In this document: positions 26,493 to 35,955 of the stretch, one piece after another
How positions within the stretch are numbered: the stretch's first letter is position 1
Layout: every line of letters starts with the position of its first letter
Assembly: GCF_036924645.1 (NCBI RefSeq)
Contig: NZ_JAZHRX010000001.1
Location: forward strand, 3,809,501 to 3,873,500
From: Bradyrhizobium sp. AZCC 2176
Lineage (GTDB): Bacteria; Pseudomonadota; Alphaproteobacteria; Rhizobiales; Xanthobacteraceae
Direction: 5' to 3'
DNA: 64,000 bases
Translations under genes and position numbers: made by a program
Notes under the pieces: model-generated
Database searches by the model: none
What the model saw: only the letters and a program-made list of their open reading frames with translations
Told to the model about the DNA's origin: nothing

Positions 26493-27323
26493 ATGAACGC
26501 GTTTGCGCTGCATGATATCTCCGACCAGGCCGGCGTCCGGCGCTGGGGCGCCTCTGCCTTCGCGATCGTGGCCGCGCATGCGGTGCTGATCGCGTTGGCG
26601 ATGAACTGGGCCACGCAGCGGCCGGTGCCCGGCGTCTCCCTGCCGGCGATCATGGTCGACATGGCGCCGGTTTCGTCCACGCCGCAGCCGACGCCGATGG
26701 ATCTCGCGCCGGGCCCGGTGATGCAGCAGGCCGATGCCTCGCCGCCGGAGCCCGCGAAGCAGGAATTGGTCGAGGAGCAGATCGCGCCGACACCGCCGCA
26801 GGAGAAGCCGGAGGTCATAGCCCCGCCGGAACAGAAGACCGAACCGACTCCACCAAAGCCCGAGCCTGCAAAGGTCGAGTCTGAGAAAAAGCCGTCGCCA
26901 GTAAAACCAAAAGTGGTCCGCGCGGAGGCGAAGAAGCCGAGTGACGCACCGCCCGCGCCGCGAACGACGGCCTCGCCCAAGGCCGAGCGCCAGGCGCCGG
27001 CCGCGTCCGCCGTCAGCGCCGGCGCATCGGCGGCGGCCCTTGCCTCCTACCGCCAGATGGTCGCCGCCCATCTGCAGCGCTTCAAGCAGTACCCGCCCGC
27101 CGCCAAGGCCGCGGGCCAGCAGGGCACTGCGCGGGTCAGCTTCACGCTCAGCCGAAGCGGTGGTGTGCTTTCCGTCGGCCTTGGCGGCTCATCAGGCCAT
27201 TCGGCGCTGGATGCCGAGACGCTGGCGATGGTGCGCCGCGCCCAGCCGTTTCCCGCATTCCCCGCGGACGTGAAGCAGTCCTCGATGCCGTTCAGCGCGC
27301 CCGTGGCGTTCTATATTCGCTGA
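26493..27323 (+). CDS. tonB: TonB family energy transducer
   Basis: A 276-residue protein. There is an N-terminal membrane anchor (SAFAIVAAHAVLIALAMNWA), a long proline/lysine/glutamate-rich periplasmic spacer (EPTPPKPEPAKVESEKKPSP) and a C-terminal TonB domain (AHLQRFKQYPPAAKAAGQQGTARVSFTLSRSG; HSALDAETLAMVRRAQPFPAFP). It transmits proton-motive force from ExbBD to HmuR. The start at 26493 is preferred because the alternative at 26457 is inside the palindromic repeat. Confidence 0.92.
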   Translation: MNAFALHDISDQAGVRRWGASAFAIVAAHAVLIALAMNWATQRPVPGVSLPAIMVDMAPVSSTPQPTPMDLAPGPVMQQADASPPEPAKQELVEEQIAPTPPQEKPEVIAPPEQKTEPTPPKPEPAKVESEKKPSPVKPKVVRAEAKKPSDAPPAPRTTASPKAERQAPAASAVSAGASAAALASYRQMVAAHLQRFKQYPPAAKAAGQQGTARVSFTLSRSGGVLSVGLGGSSGHSALDAETLAMVRRAQPFPAFPADVKQSSMPFSAPVAFYIR

Positions 27324-27325
27324 TC

Positions 27326-28222
27326 CTATTCCTTCACCGCGCCGGTCAGCGACGATACGTAGTAATCCACGAACAGCGAATAAAACAGCGCGACCGGCAG
27401 CGAGCCGAGCAGCGAACCGGCCATCAGCGCGCCCCACTGATAGACGTCGCCGGTGACGAGCTCGGTCAGGATCGCGACCGGCACCGTCTTGTTGGCGCCG
27501 CTCTGGATGAAGGCGAGCGCGTAGATGAACTCGTTCCACGACAGCGTGAACGAGAAGATGCCGGCCGAGATCAGGCCGGGCACCGCCAGCGGCAGCGTGA
27601 TCCGCCGCAGGATCTGCAGGCGCGTGGCGCCGTCGACCAGCGCGCATTCCTCCAGCTCATAGGGGATCGACTTGAAATAGCCGATCAGCAGCCAGGTGCA
27701 GAACGGCACCAGGAAGGTCGGATACACCAGGATCAGCGCCATCGGTGAATCGAACAGGCCGAACTGCACGATCACGGTGGCCAGCGGAATGAACAGGATC
27801 GAGGGCGGCACCAGATAGGCGAGGTAGATGCCGAGCCCCACGTAAGGGCTGCCGCGGAAGCGCAGGCGCTCGATCGCGTAGGCGGCGAGCGTCGAGGCAA
27901 ACAGCGACAGGAAGGTGGAGCCGATCGCCACGAACATCGTGGTCTTGAGCCAGGTCGGATAGGCGGTGTTGAACAAGAGATGCTTGATATGGGCGAGCGT
28001 CGGCGAGGAGATCCAGAACGGATTGTGCTCCTTGTAGTTCAGAAGCTCTGCGTTCGGTTTGAACGAGGTGATCGCCATCCAGTAGAACGGAAACAGCAGG
28101 ATCAGCACGAAGCAGGACAGCGGCAGATAGATCATCATCACCCGCCGCGCGCGGGAATCCCACGCCATGGTGTCGGGCGTGGCGCTGGCGACGTTGGTCG
28201 ATTGGGCGGCTACGTCAGTCAT
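27326..28222 (-). CDS. Sugar-type ABC transporter permease (MalG-like)
   Basis: A 298-residue inner-membrane permease with about six transmembrane segments. The EAA coupling motif typical of binding-protein-dependent permeases is ECALVDGATRLQILRRITLPLAVPGLISA. It resembles the CUT1 MalG class, and pairs with the upstream permease, which it overlaps by 8 bases. The 3' end is only 2 bases from the convergent tonB stop. No ATPase gene is found in this operon. Confidence 0.92.
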   Translation of the reverse strand: MTDVAAQSTNVASATPDTMAWDSRARRVMMIYLPLSCFVLILLFPFYWMAITSFKPNAELLNYKEHNPFWISSPTLAHIKHLLFNTAYPTWLKTTMFVAIGSTFLSLFASTLAAYAIERLRFRGSPYVGLGIYLAYLVPPSILFIPLATVIVQFGLFDSPMALILVYPTFLVPFCTWLLIGYFKSIPYELEECALVDGATRLQILRRITLPLAVPGLISAGIFSFTLSWNEFIYALAFIQSGANKTVPVAILTELVTGDVYQWGALMAGSLLGSLPVALFYSLFVDYYVSSLTGAVKE

Positions 28223-29171
28223 TGGCTTCTCCCTGCTGCCATTTGCGGCGCGCGAGCCCGAAGTAGCTGAATAACGTCGCGAACACGAGGAACGGGATCA
28301 TTGACACCGCGATCGCCGCACCCTCGCCGAGCTCGCCGCCGGCGATGCCGCGCTGGAACGCGAGCGTCGCCAACAGATGCGTGGAGTTCACCGGCCCGCC
28401 GCGCGTGATGGCGTAGACGAGCTGAAAGTCGGTGAAGGTGAAGATGATCGAGAACGTCATCACGATCGCCAGGATCGGCATCATCATCGGGAAGGTGATG
28501 TAGCGGAAACGCTGCCAGGCGCTGGCGCCGTCCAGCATCGCCGCCTCATAGAGCGAGGGCGAGATGGTCTGCAGGCCCGCCAAGAGCGAGATCGCGACGA
28601 AGGGAATGCCGCGCCAGATGTTGGCCGCGATCAGCGAGAAGCGTGCGCCCCAGGGATTGCCGAGGAAATCGATATTGGTGGTGCGGATGTGCAGCACGTC
28701 GACCAGGAGATAGGAAATGATCGAGAACTGTGGATCGTAGATCCACCAGAACGCCAGCGCCGACAGCACCGTCGGCACGATCCACGGCAGCAGTACGATG
28801 GCGCGCAACAGGCTCTTGAGCGGGAAGTGGTTATTGAGCAGGAGCGCCAGCCAGAAGCCGAGCGCGAATTTCCCGAAGGTCGCGATCGCCGTGTAGAACA
28901 CGCTGTAGAACACCGCGCCCCACCACAAGGGATCGGTCCACAGATACTGGAAATTCTCCAGGCCGATAAAGATGCCGCGCTGGCCGATCGTGGTGTCGGT
29001 GAAGGCGAGCCAGACGCCGAGGCCCAGCGGATAGGTGAGGAACACCGTCAACAGGCCGATCGCGGGCGCGAGGCACATTACGATCAGGAACGGCTTGTAG
29101 TCGAACAGGCGTGCGATCCAGCCCGGTTGCCGGAGCGCTACGCCGCGCGATGGTAGAGTCGTTACGGACAT
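28215..29171 (-). CDS. Sugar-type ABC transporter permease (MalF/UgpA-like)
   Basis: A 318-residue permease with six or so transmembrane segments. The EAA loop is EAAMLDGASAWQRFRYITFPMMMPILAIVM. It is a CUT1-type partner of the downstream MalG-like permease. It is separated from the substrate-binding protein gene by a 157-base gap that holds an interspersed repeat. Confidence 0.92.
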   Translation of the reverse strand: MSVTTLPSRGVALRQPGWIARLFDYKPFLIVMCLAPAIGLLTVFLTYPLGLGVWLAFTDTTIGQRGIFIGLENFQYLWTDPLWWGAVFYSVFYTAIATFGKFALGFWLALLLNNHFPLKSLLRAIVLLPWIVPTVLSALAFWWIYDPQFSIISYLLVDVLHIRTTNIDFLGNPWGARFSLIAANIWRGIPFVAISLLAGLQTISPSLYEAAMLDGASAWQRFRYITFPMMMPILAIVMTFSIIFTFTDFQLVYAITRGGPVNSTHLLATLAFQRGIAGGELGEGAAIAVSMIPFLVFATLFSYFGLARRKWQQGEAND

Positions 29172-29197
29172 CAGATGCCTGTCCTGACTTGGTCGGT

Positions 29198-29300
29198 GTC
29201 ATTCCGGGGCGATGCGAAGCATCGAACCCGGAATCTCGAGATTCCCCGATGCGCAATTGCGCATCTGTGGTCTGGTGCTGGCGCACCATCCCGGAATGAC
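29198..29300. repeat. Interspersed repeat, GTCATTCCGGG family, copy 1
   Basis: The element is bounded by inverted ends GTCATTCCGGG and CCCGGAATGAC. It contains two internal palindromes, GGAATCTCGAGATTCC and GATGCGCAATTGCGCATC. Further copies are at 52330-52451 and, inverted, at 58979-59080. It lies between the permease and the binding-protein gene of the ABC operon. Confidence 0.9.
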
Positions 29301-29328
29301 GGAATTCAACGCCCGCGATGACGTCGCC

Positions 29329-30675
29329 TTACCGGCCCTGTCGCCGGAAATACCGCTTCGCACGCTGTTCCGCCTCAGCGGCGGCGGCCTCCGGCGTCTG
29401 CGCGCCGGTCGCGACCGCGGCGCACATCTGGATCAGCACGTAATCGGCACTGACCGCACCGGTTGCGGTCGAGATCGGCCCCTTGTAGCCGTCGTAGTAG
29501 GTGCTCTTCATCGTGTCCTTGAAGATCGAGACCTTGGGATCGCCGGACCAGACCGCGGCATCGGCATAGGCAGTGAGCGGCTGGGACCAGTAGCCGGAGT
29601 TGGCGTTGAGCCACGGCTCGTATTGCTCCTTCTCAAGCATGAACTGCAGGAACGCCTTCGCGGCATTGGGATACTGGCTGTGCTTGAACAGCATGGCGTT
29701 GAGCGTCAGGCCGGCCATCGGCGAGACCTTGGCGAGGCCCTTCGGCAGGAGCTGATGCTCGCTGTCCTCGGCGATCGCCTTGGTGGCCGGATCGTTCTTC
29801 AGCGAGAAATACAGCGAGACGCCGTTGGCGGTCAGCGAGATTTCCTGCGAGGAGTAGGCGCGGTTGTTGCTGACGTCGTTCCACGACGGCGTGCCGGCAA
29901 TGAAGGTCGGGTAAAGTTCCTTGACCCACTTCAGCGCGGCGATGGTCTCCTTGCTGTTGATGACGATGTTACCCTCTTCATCGAGCAGGGAAGCGTTGTG
30001 CGACCACAGCGCCCAGTTGGCAAAGCCGTTGCCGTCGCCCTTGGCATTGCCCAGCGCGAAGCCGGCCGGCTTGCCGGCCTTGTGCAGCTTCTGGCACAGG
30101 TCGACAAATCCGGCATGGTCTTCCGGAACCTTGTCGAAGCCGACCGATTTCAACACCGATTTGCGGTAGATCAGGGGGCCGGCGGTGGCGCCGAACGGCA
30201 ATCCGATCCAGGCGTTGCTCTTGCTGCGCTTGCCGTAGGTCTGCGCCAGCGGCAGCCAGCCGCCATAACGCTTGCCGAGGTAATCGGCGACGTCGGTCAG
30301 TTCGACCAGCTTGTCGACATAGATGTGCGGCGCGTCGGAGAAGCCGATGATAATGTCGGGGCCGGCGCCGGAATTCGAGGTCACCGCGGTCTGCTGGTTG
30401 ATGTCTTCCCAGCCGACGAAATCGACCTTGACCTCGATGCCGGTCTTGTCACTGAAAGCCTTCGCATTGGCGCGGAACACGTCCTCGTCGGCCTGCACGA
30501 AGCGCACCGGGCGCAGCATGCGCAAGGACGCGCCTTTCTCGATCGCAAACTTGGGTGCCGGGACGTCGGCGGCCTTGATGGTGGACGTGGTTTGCGCCGA
30601 AGCGCTGGTGGCAGCCAGCGCGGCGGCGGAAACGCCCAAAGCCAGCGCTTCACGACGGGTGATGTCGTTCTTCAT
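29329..30675 (-). CDS. ABC transporter extracellular solute-binding protein (family 1)
   Basis: A 448-residue periplasmic binding protein. The N-terminus MKNDITRREALALGVSAAALAATSASAQ has the twin-arginine pattern RREALAL, so export may be through Tat. The rest fits the sugar/glycerol-3-phosphate binding class: VDFVGWEDINQQTAVTSNSG, GRSKSNAWIGLPFGATAGPLIYRK in adapted form, and AKAFLQFMLEKEQYEPWLN. The substrate is not determined. The operon partners are two permeases and a 2-hydroxyacid dehydrogenase. Confidence 0.9.
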   Translation of the reverse strand: MKNDITRREALALGVSAAALAATSASAQTTSTIKAADVPAPKFAIEKGASLRMLRPVRFVQADEDVFRANAKAFSDKTGIEVKVDFVGWEDINQQTAVTSNSGAGPDIIIGFSDAPHIYVDKLVELTDVADYLGKRYGGWLPLAQTYGKRSKSNAWIGLPFGATAGPLIYRKSVLKSVGFDKVPEDHAGFVDLCQKLHKAGKPAGFALGNAKGDGNGFANWALWSHNASLLDEEGNIVINSKETIAALKWVKELYPTFIAGTPSWNDVSNNRAYSSQEISLTANGVSLYFSLKNDPATKAIAEDSEHQLLPKGLAKVSPMAGLTLNAMLFKHSQYPNAAKAFLQFMLEKEQYEPWLNANSGYWSQPLTAYADAAVWSGDPKVSIFKDTMKSTYYDGYKGPISTATGAVSADYVLIQMCAAVATGAQTPEAAAAEAEQRAKRYFRRQGR

Positions 30676-30750
30676 GCTTCTCTCCCTGTTGCGGTTCCCG
30701 GCGTTGATCGCCGGTGAACCCTGTCGTTCGTAAAACGCTCTTCACCGCCC

Positions 30751-31794
30751 CTAGCTGTTCGGGCCGCGATCCATGCTGACAGGCTGCCAGCGCCGGAGCG
30801 AGGTGTTCTGCAACACCGACGGATTGACGCAGCTTACCGGCCACATCCCCTGCAGGACCAGTGACAATTCGTAGCCCACGCGGCGCTTGCGCGCCTCGTC
30901 AAAACGTGCCGATGCCGACGCCACATGGGCGGTCAGAGTGACGTTTTCCATCGAAAGCATCGGGTTGTTGTGGGACGGCGGCTCCTTTTCCAGTACGTCG
31001 AGGGCGGCATGGGCGATCCAGCCCTCCTGCAGCGCCTTGATCAGTGATTCCTCGTCCACCGTGGCGCCGCGGCCGGTGTTGATGAACACGGCGGATTTTT
31101 TCATCTGGCGGAAATGCTTCTCGGTGAGCATGTGATGCACCTCGGGCCGGGCCGGCGCATGCATCGAGACGAAATCGGACTGCGACAGCACCTCCGACAG
31201 CGTCGCCGGCATCACGCCGTGGTCGTACATCAGCGTTTCCTGGATGAAGGGATCGTAGGCCATCATGCGCAAGCCAAAGGGCGCCGCGCGCTTGGCGACC
31301 GCGCGCGCCACCCGGCCGAACGAGATGAAGCCCAGCGTCTGGCCCATCAGCCGCGGGATCTTCAACAGCGCAGGCCGGCCCTCCGACCAGCGGCCGGTGC
31401 GTACCATCTTGTCCTGCTCGACCAGCCGCCGAAAACCCGCCAGCAGCAGCATCATGGCGTGGTCGGCGACCTCCTCGATGAAGGTGTCGGGAATGTTGGT
31501 GACGGGAATGCCGCGGGCGGTGGCGGCCTTGACGTCGACGGAGTCGACGCCGACGCTGCCGAGCGTGATCACCTTGCAGTTTTCGAGGGCGTCGATGACC
31601 GTTTTCGTGATCGGCATGCCCTTGGCGTAGATCGCGTCGGCGGTCTTTGCGGCGGCGATGAAGTCCGCCTCGTTGGCCGGCGCCTCGATGATTTCGGCCC
31701 CGATCGGATCGAGCGCTTCCTTCTCATAGTCGTAGCCGCCGCCGGCCACGGTAAAGCTCGCGCCCTTCGGCGTCAGCACCCTGAAATTCGGCAT
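30751..31794 (-). CDS. D-isomer-specific 2-hydroxyacid dehydrogenase (C-terminal-binding-protein-like)
   Basis: A 347-residue NAD-dependent dehydrogenase. The dinucleotide fold is MGQTLGFISFGRVARAVAKRA, where the usual GxGxxG reads GFISFGRVA, so the loop is slightly degenerate. The family catalytic arginine is in INTGRGATVDEESL. The usual GGxxxxT/His stretch reads LTAHVASASARFD, with the active-site histidine. It is the first gene of the ABC operon, 75 bases before the binding protein, so it may oxidise or reduce the imported substrate. It differs clearly from SerA (no ACT domain). Confidence 0.88.
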   Translation of the reverse strand: MPNFRVLTPKGASFTVAGGGYDYEKEALDPIGAEIIEAPANEADFIAAAKTADAIYAKGMPITKTVIDALENCKVITLGSVGVDSVDVKAATARGIPVTNIPDTFIEEVADHAMMLLLAGFRRLVEQDKMVRTGRWSEGRPALLKIPRLMGQTLGFISFGRVARAVAKRAAPFGLRMMAYDPFIQETLMYDHGVMPATLSEVLSQSDFVSMHAPARPEVHHMLTEKHFRQMKKSAVFINTGRGATVDEESLIKALQEGWIAHAALDVLEKEPPSHNNPMLSMENVTLTAHVASASARFDEARKRRVGYELSLVLQGMWPVSCVNPSVLQNTSLRRWQPVSMDRGPNS

Positions 31795-32044
31795 TTCCTG
31801 CTCCCGATTTTATTCTTCGGTGTTGGTTCAAGGCGGCGGGCGCCGCCGTTTTCTTTTACACGACTTCATCTTTTACGCGACCTGACCGCTCCCCGCTACA
31901 ATCGCCGGTTGCTGCTTCGATTGGAAGCGGCGTTTTCGCCGGGTTTCCGCTGGCCGTCGTAACAAACCGCTAAAGGGTCTCACGATATTGTGCGCCGAAT
32001 CAATCGGCCAATCGCGTGCCACGCGCCTATTTCCGGAGACCCCC

Positions 32045-33725
32045 GTGACGCTGACCAACCTCAAGATCACCCCCAAGCTCGGTATTCTGGTGGGCGTGAC
32101 CCTGCTCGGCCTTTGCGCCGCCGGCGTACTCGCGGGCTATCTGATGCAGCGTGAGATGCTGAATGCGCGGGTCGAGCAGACAAAAGCGATCGTCGACATG
32201 GCGCGCAACATGGCGCTCGGCCTGCAGAAGCAGGTTGCCGCAGGCCAGATGACCAAGGAAGCGGCGATCGCCGAGTTCAGCAAGCGCGGCAATACGCTGA
32301 CCTTCGACAACGGCAACGGCTACGTGTTCGCCTACACGATGGACGGCGTCGCTGGCGCCGGTTCCCAGCCAGATCGGCCAGAACCGCATGGACATCGACA
32401 CGGGCGGCAGAAAACTCGTGCGCGAGTTGCGCGACGGCATCGCGGCCAACGGCGAGATCATGCTGCGCTACGAATTCCGAAAACCCGGAGAGGAAGCGCT
32501 GATCCGCAAATTCTCCTACGCGGTTCCGATCCCCGGCTGGAACATGTTCGTCGGCACCGGCGCCTATCTCGACGATCTCGACACCAAGATGAAACCGATC
32601 GCGGCAGTGCTCGGGCTTGCCATTCTCGGCATCGCGCTGGTTGCAGGCAGCATTGCCTGGATGATCGGCCGCAGCATCAGTAAGCCGCTCAGCCAGCTCG
32701 GCGCCCGCATGCAGGACCTCGCCGAGGGCCGGCTCGACGGCGAAATTCCCGGCATCGGCCGCGGCGACGAGATCGGCGCGATGGCTGCCACCGTCCAGAT
32801 CTTCCAGGACAATGCGGTACGCATCCGCGGGCTCGAACAGAAGGAGGCCGAGGTGCAGGCGCGCGCCGAGGCCGAGCGGCGGGCGGCGATGGAAAGCATC
32901 GCCAGCGACTTCGAACGCAGCGTGACCGGCATCGTCCGCTCGGTGTCGACGGCGGCCGCCGGCATGCAGACCACCGCGCAGTCCATGACCACGACCGCGA
33001 GCGACGCCAGCGCGCGAGCGGCGACCGTGGGCGCAGCCTCGCAGCGTTCGTCCGACAATGTCGGCACGGTGGCCTCCGCCGCCGAAGAGCTCTCCAGCTC
33101 GGTGACCGAGATTTCCCGTCAGGTGGCGCGCTCCAGCGAGATCGCCAGCAAGGCGGTCAGCGACGCCGAGCGCACCAACGCCACCGTCGGCGCGCTCTCG
33201 ACCGGCGCCGAGAAGATCGGCGAAGTCGTCAAGCTGATCCACTCGATCGCGGCCCAAACCAATCTGCTGGCGCTCAACGCCACCATCGAGGCGGCCCGCG
33301 CCGGCGATTCCGGCCGCGGTTTTGCGGTCGTCGCGTCGGAAGTGAAGGCGCTTGCCAACCAGACCGCGAAGGCGACCGAGGAAATCTCCTCGCAGGTTGC
33401 GGCGATGCAGGCTTCCACCAGTGAAGCCGTGGCCTCGATCGGCGGCATCACCGAAACCATCTCGCAGATGAGCGAGATCACGGTCTCGATCTCCACCGCC
33501 GTCGAGCAGCAGGGCGGCGCTACCCGCGAGATCGCCCGCAACATTCAGTCGGTGGCGGCCGGGTCGAACGAGATCTCGGCCCATATCGGCGGCGTCACTA
33601 CGGCTGCGGCCGCAACCGGCAAGGCGGCCTCCGAAGTGCTGGCGAGCGCCCGCGAACTCGACACCCAGTCCGGCATGCTGCGCGGCGCCGTCGACGAATT
33701 CTTGGGCAAGGTGCGGGCGGCGTAG
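32045..33725 (+). pseudogene. Methyl-accepting chemotaxis protein gene interrupted by a frameshift
   Basis: The gene starts at GTG 32045 (VTLTNLKITPKLGILVG, transmembrane segment 1). It encodes a sensor region of the single-Cache type ([16 protein letters not shown]). At 32351 the frame breaks: after GTC at 32348-32350 a single G precedes CTG in the next frame, so either one base is extra or two are missing. The second frame continues with the rest of the sensor ([20 protein letters not shown]), a second transmembrane segment ([19 protein letters not shown]), HAMP, and a full signalling domain with the hairpin tip [20 protein letters not shown]. It is either a recent loss of function or a sequence error. 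Confidence 0.82.
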
Positions 33726-33728
33726 ACT

Positions 33729-33823
33729 CGTAGGGTGGGCAAAGGCGCACTTGCGCCGTGCCCACCAGCTATCGACGAGTGATGGCGTGAATGGTGGGCA
33801 CGCTTCGCTTTGCCCATCCTACG
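33729..33823. repeat. Interspersed repeat, GTAGGGTGGGCAAAG family, copy 1
   Basis: An inverted pair. CGTAGGGTGGGCAAAGGCGC begins the left arm and GCTTTGCCCATCCTACG ends the right arm. It lies between the broken chemoreceptor gene and the convergent Bug-protein gene. A related single arm occurs at 50595-50628. Confidence 0.7.
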
Positions 33824-33842
33824 CAGTAGCGCAGTTGCGCCG

Positions 33843-34820
33843 CTACTGCTTCTCGATCCCCGCCGCCGTGATCAGCTTCTCCCACACCACGAGCTGCTCC
33901 TTCACGAAGGCGTCGAACTCTTCCGGCGTGCCGGAGAACGCTTCCATGCCGCGCTCGGCGAGCTGGCTCTTGATGTCGGGCCGCTCGACCACCTTGCGGA
34001 TCTCCGCGTTGAGCTTGGTAACGATATCCTTGGGCAGGTTGGCCGGGCCGAAATACCCCTGCCACGAGGTGATATCAAAGCCCTTCACCGTATCGTCCAT
34101 GGTCGGAAGATCAGGCAGCAGCACCGAGCGCTTCTTGGTCGTGACCGCCAGCGCCTTCAGCGCCTTGGCGTTGACGTGAGGCAGGCCGGTCGGCACGTCG
34201 ATGAACATCATGGAGACACGGCCGGCGATCAAATCGGTCAGCGCGGGCGGCGAGCTCTTGTAGGGAACGTGCAACAGGTCGATGCCGGCGAGGCGGGCAA
34301 AGGTCGCGCCCGCGACGATCGCAGCCGAACTGCCGCTGGCATAGGTGTATTTGCCCGGCTCCTTCCTGGCGAGCGCGATCAGGTCGGCCACGGAATTTGC
34401 CGGAATGTCCGGATGGATCACCAGCATGAAGGGCAGGTCGCCGGTCCGTGCGATCGGCGTAAAATCCTTGACCGGATCGTAGCTCATGTTCTTCAACAGA
34501 TACGGATTGGCCGAATGCGACGTGTTGGTCGTCACGAACAGCGTGTAGCCGTCAGGCGCGGAGCGAGCGACGTAGCTCGCGGCGATCGAGCCGTTGGCGC
34601 CTGCCTTGTTCTCGATCACCATGCCGGTGCCGAGCGCCGTGCCGAGCTCCTTCGAGATGATGCGCGTAGTGGTATCGGTGCCGCTGCCGGCCGCGAATGG
34701 CAGCACCAGCGTGATGTTGCGGTTCGGGTAGGGCGCCTGCGCGGAAGCCGTGGCGGTCATCGCCAGCATCAGGGGTGCCACTGCGGCAATATGCCGATAC
34801 CGCTTCAATAGTCCGATCAT
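33843..34820 (-). CDS. Tripartite tricarboxylate transporter substrate-binding protein (Bug family)
   Basis: A 325-residue periplasmic binding protein of the Bug/TctC family with a signal peptide ending near ATASAQAPYP. The family pattern is strong: YPNRNITLVLPFAAGSGTDTTTRIISKEL, VIENKAGANGSIAASYVARSAPDGYTLF, HVPYKSSPPALTDLIAGRVSMMF, LPDLPTMDDTVKGFDITSWQGYFGPANLP. Such proteins bind carboxylates. No tctA/tctB membrane partners are nearby, so it is an orphan, which is common for this family. The ATG at 34820 has a GAGGAA ribosome-binding site. Confidence 0.92.
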   Translation of the reverse strand: MIGLLKRYRHIAAVAPLMLAMTATASAQAPYPNRNITLVLPFAAGSGTDTTTRIISKELGTALGTGMVIENKAGANGSIAASYVARSAPDGYTLFVTTNTSHSANPYLLKNMSYDPVKDFTPIARTGDLPFMLVIHPDIPANSVADLIALARKEPGKYTYASGSSAAIVAGATFARLAGIDLLHVPYKSSPPALTDLIAGRVSMMFIDVPTGLPHVNAKALKALAVTTKKRSVLLPDLPTMDDTVKGFDITSWQGYFGPANLPKDIVTKLNAEIRKVVERPDIKSQLAERGMEAFSGTPEEFDAFVKEQLVVWEKLITAAGIEKQ

Positions 34821-34915
34821 TATGGTCGTTTCCTCAACTGCTTTTTGTTGGATTGGCTGGCAAGCTAGCCTGCCCCGGAGCAAAGCGAAAGCCGGTAAGA
34901 CGCCACGCCGGAGTG

Positions 34916-35890
34916 CTACGCCTTCTTTGCCGAAGCCCGCCGCGAGGCGATCACCACGCCGGCCAGCACCAGCGCATAGCCCACCAGATGGAATATCCGC
35001 AATTGTTCGCCGAGCAGCAGGATCGCCATCGCCGAGCCGAACACCGGCACCAAATGAAAGAACGGCGCGGCACGGTTCGGCCCGATCAACGCCAGTCCGC
35101 GGTTGAAGAACAGATAGGCCAGCGTCGAGGGAAAGATCACGGCATAGCCCAGCGTCGCCATCGAGATGAAGTCGAACTTCAACGTGGCGCCGGTCGAGAA
35201 CTCCCAGATCGAGAACGGCACCAGCATCAGCGCGCCGCAGCAGGTGGTGAACGAAATCAGCGACAGCGCGTGCGTCACCGGCCGGCGCGGGATCAGCGCC
35301 GAATACAGCCCGAACGACACCAGCGAACTCGCAAACATCAGGTCGCCACGGTTGAAGCTGATGCCGGCGAGCGCGCCAAAATCACCGCGCAGGATGATGG
35401 TCAAGACGCCCGCGAGCGAGATGGTGATGCCGGCGAGCTGCGCACCGGTCAGGCGGACGCCGAACAACGCCAGCGACCACAGCGCGACAAACAGCGGTCC
35501 CGCCGACTGGATCAGAAGCGCATTCAGCGCCTCGGTATATTGCAGGGCCCAGTAGGAGATTGCGTTGTTGTAGGCGAACCCGACCAGCGACAGAAACAGC
35601 ATCATCGGCAGATGCGCGCGCAGCACCGGCCAGTCCCGCTTCAGGTGCGGCCAGGCAAAGGGCAGCAGGATCAGAAAGGTGCCGATCCAGCGGACGCAGG
35701 ACAGCGTCAGCGGCGGCACGTGGCCGGCGACGTGGCGCGCCAGCACGATGTTGCCGGCCCAGAACAGCGAGGTCAGGCTCAGCAGCAGATAGGGCTGGTT
35801 GGTTAGCCACCGGAGCGGATGGAGGGCAGGCGGCGCTGGTGCGGGCTGGGTCATGGTCGCGGACGCAGATTGGGCCGGATTTTCCGCCAC
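34916..35890 (-). CDS. EamA/DMT family transporter
   Basis: A 324-residue membrane protein with ten transmembrane segments in two EamA halves: LLSLTSLFWAGNIVLARHVAGHVPP in the first and ATLGYAVIFPSTLAYLFFNRGLALIGPNRAAPFFHLVPVFGSAMAILLLGE in the second. It likely exports a small metabolite. A paralog with very similar second-half sequence lies at 42405-43331. A start at an internal ATG (MTQPAPAP) is also possible. It precedes a Bug protein gene on the same strand. Confidence 0.88.
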   Translation of the reverse strand: MAENPAQSASATMTQPAPAPPALHPLRWLTNQPYLLLSLTSLFWAGNIVLARHVAGHVPPLTLSCVRWIGTFLILLPFAWPHLKRDWPVLRAHLPMMLFLSLVGFAYNNAISYWALQYTEALNALLIQSAGPLFVALWSLALFGVRLTGAQLAGITISLAGVLTIILRGDFGALAGISFNRGDLMFASSLVSFGLYSALIPRRPVTHALSLISFTTCCGALMLVPFSIWEFSTGATLKFDFISMATLGYAVIFPSTLAYLFFNRGLALIGPNRAAPFFHLVPVFGSAMAILLLGEQLRIFHLVGYALVLAGVVIASRRASAKKA

Positions 35891-35955
35891 GCGACAAGTC
35901 CCGCGTATGCAATGCTACAATGTCCTGAATGGCCTGATGCCGCGAGGTGCCGTCG

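Noticed and set aside
29212..30717. A 501-codon plus-strand frame over the ABC binding-protein gene
   Set aside because: Antisense shadow; its N-terminus is read from the interspersed repeat.
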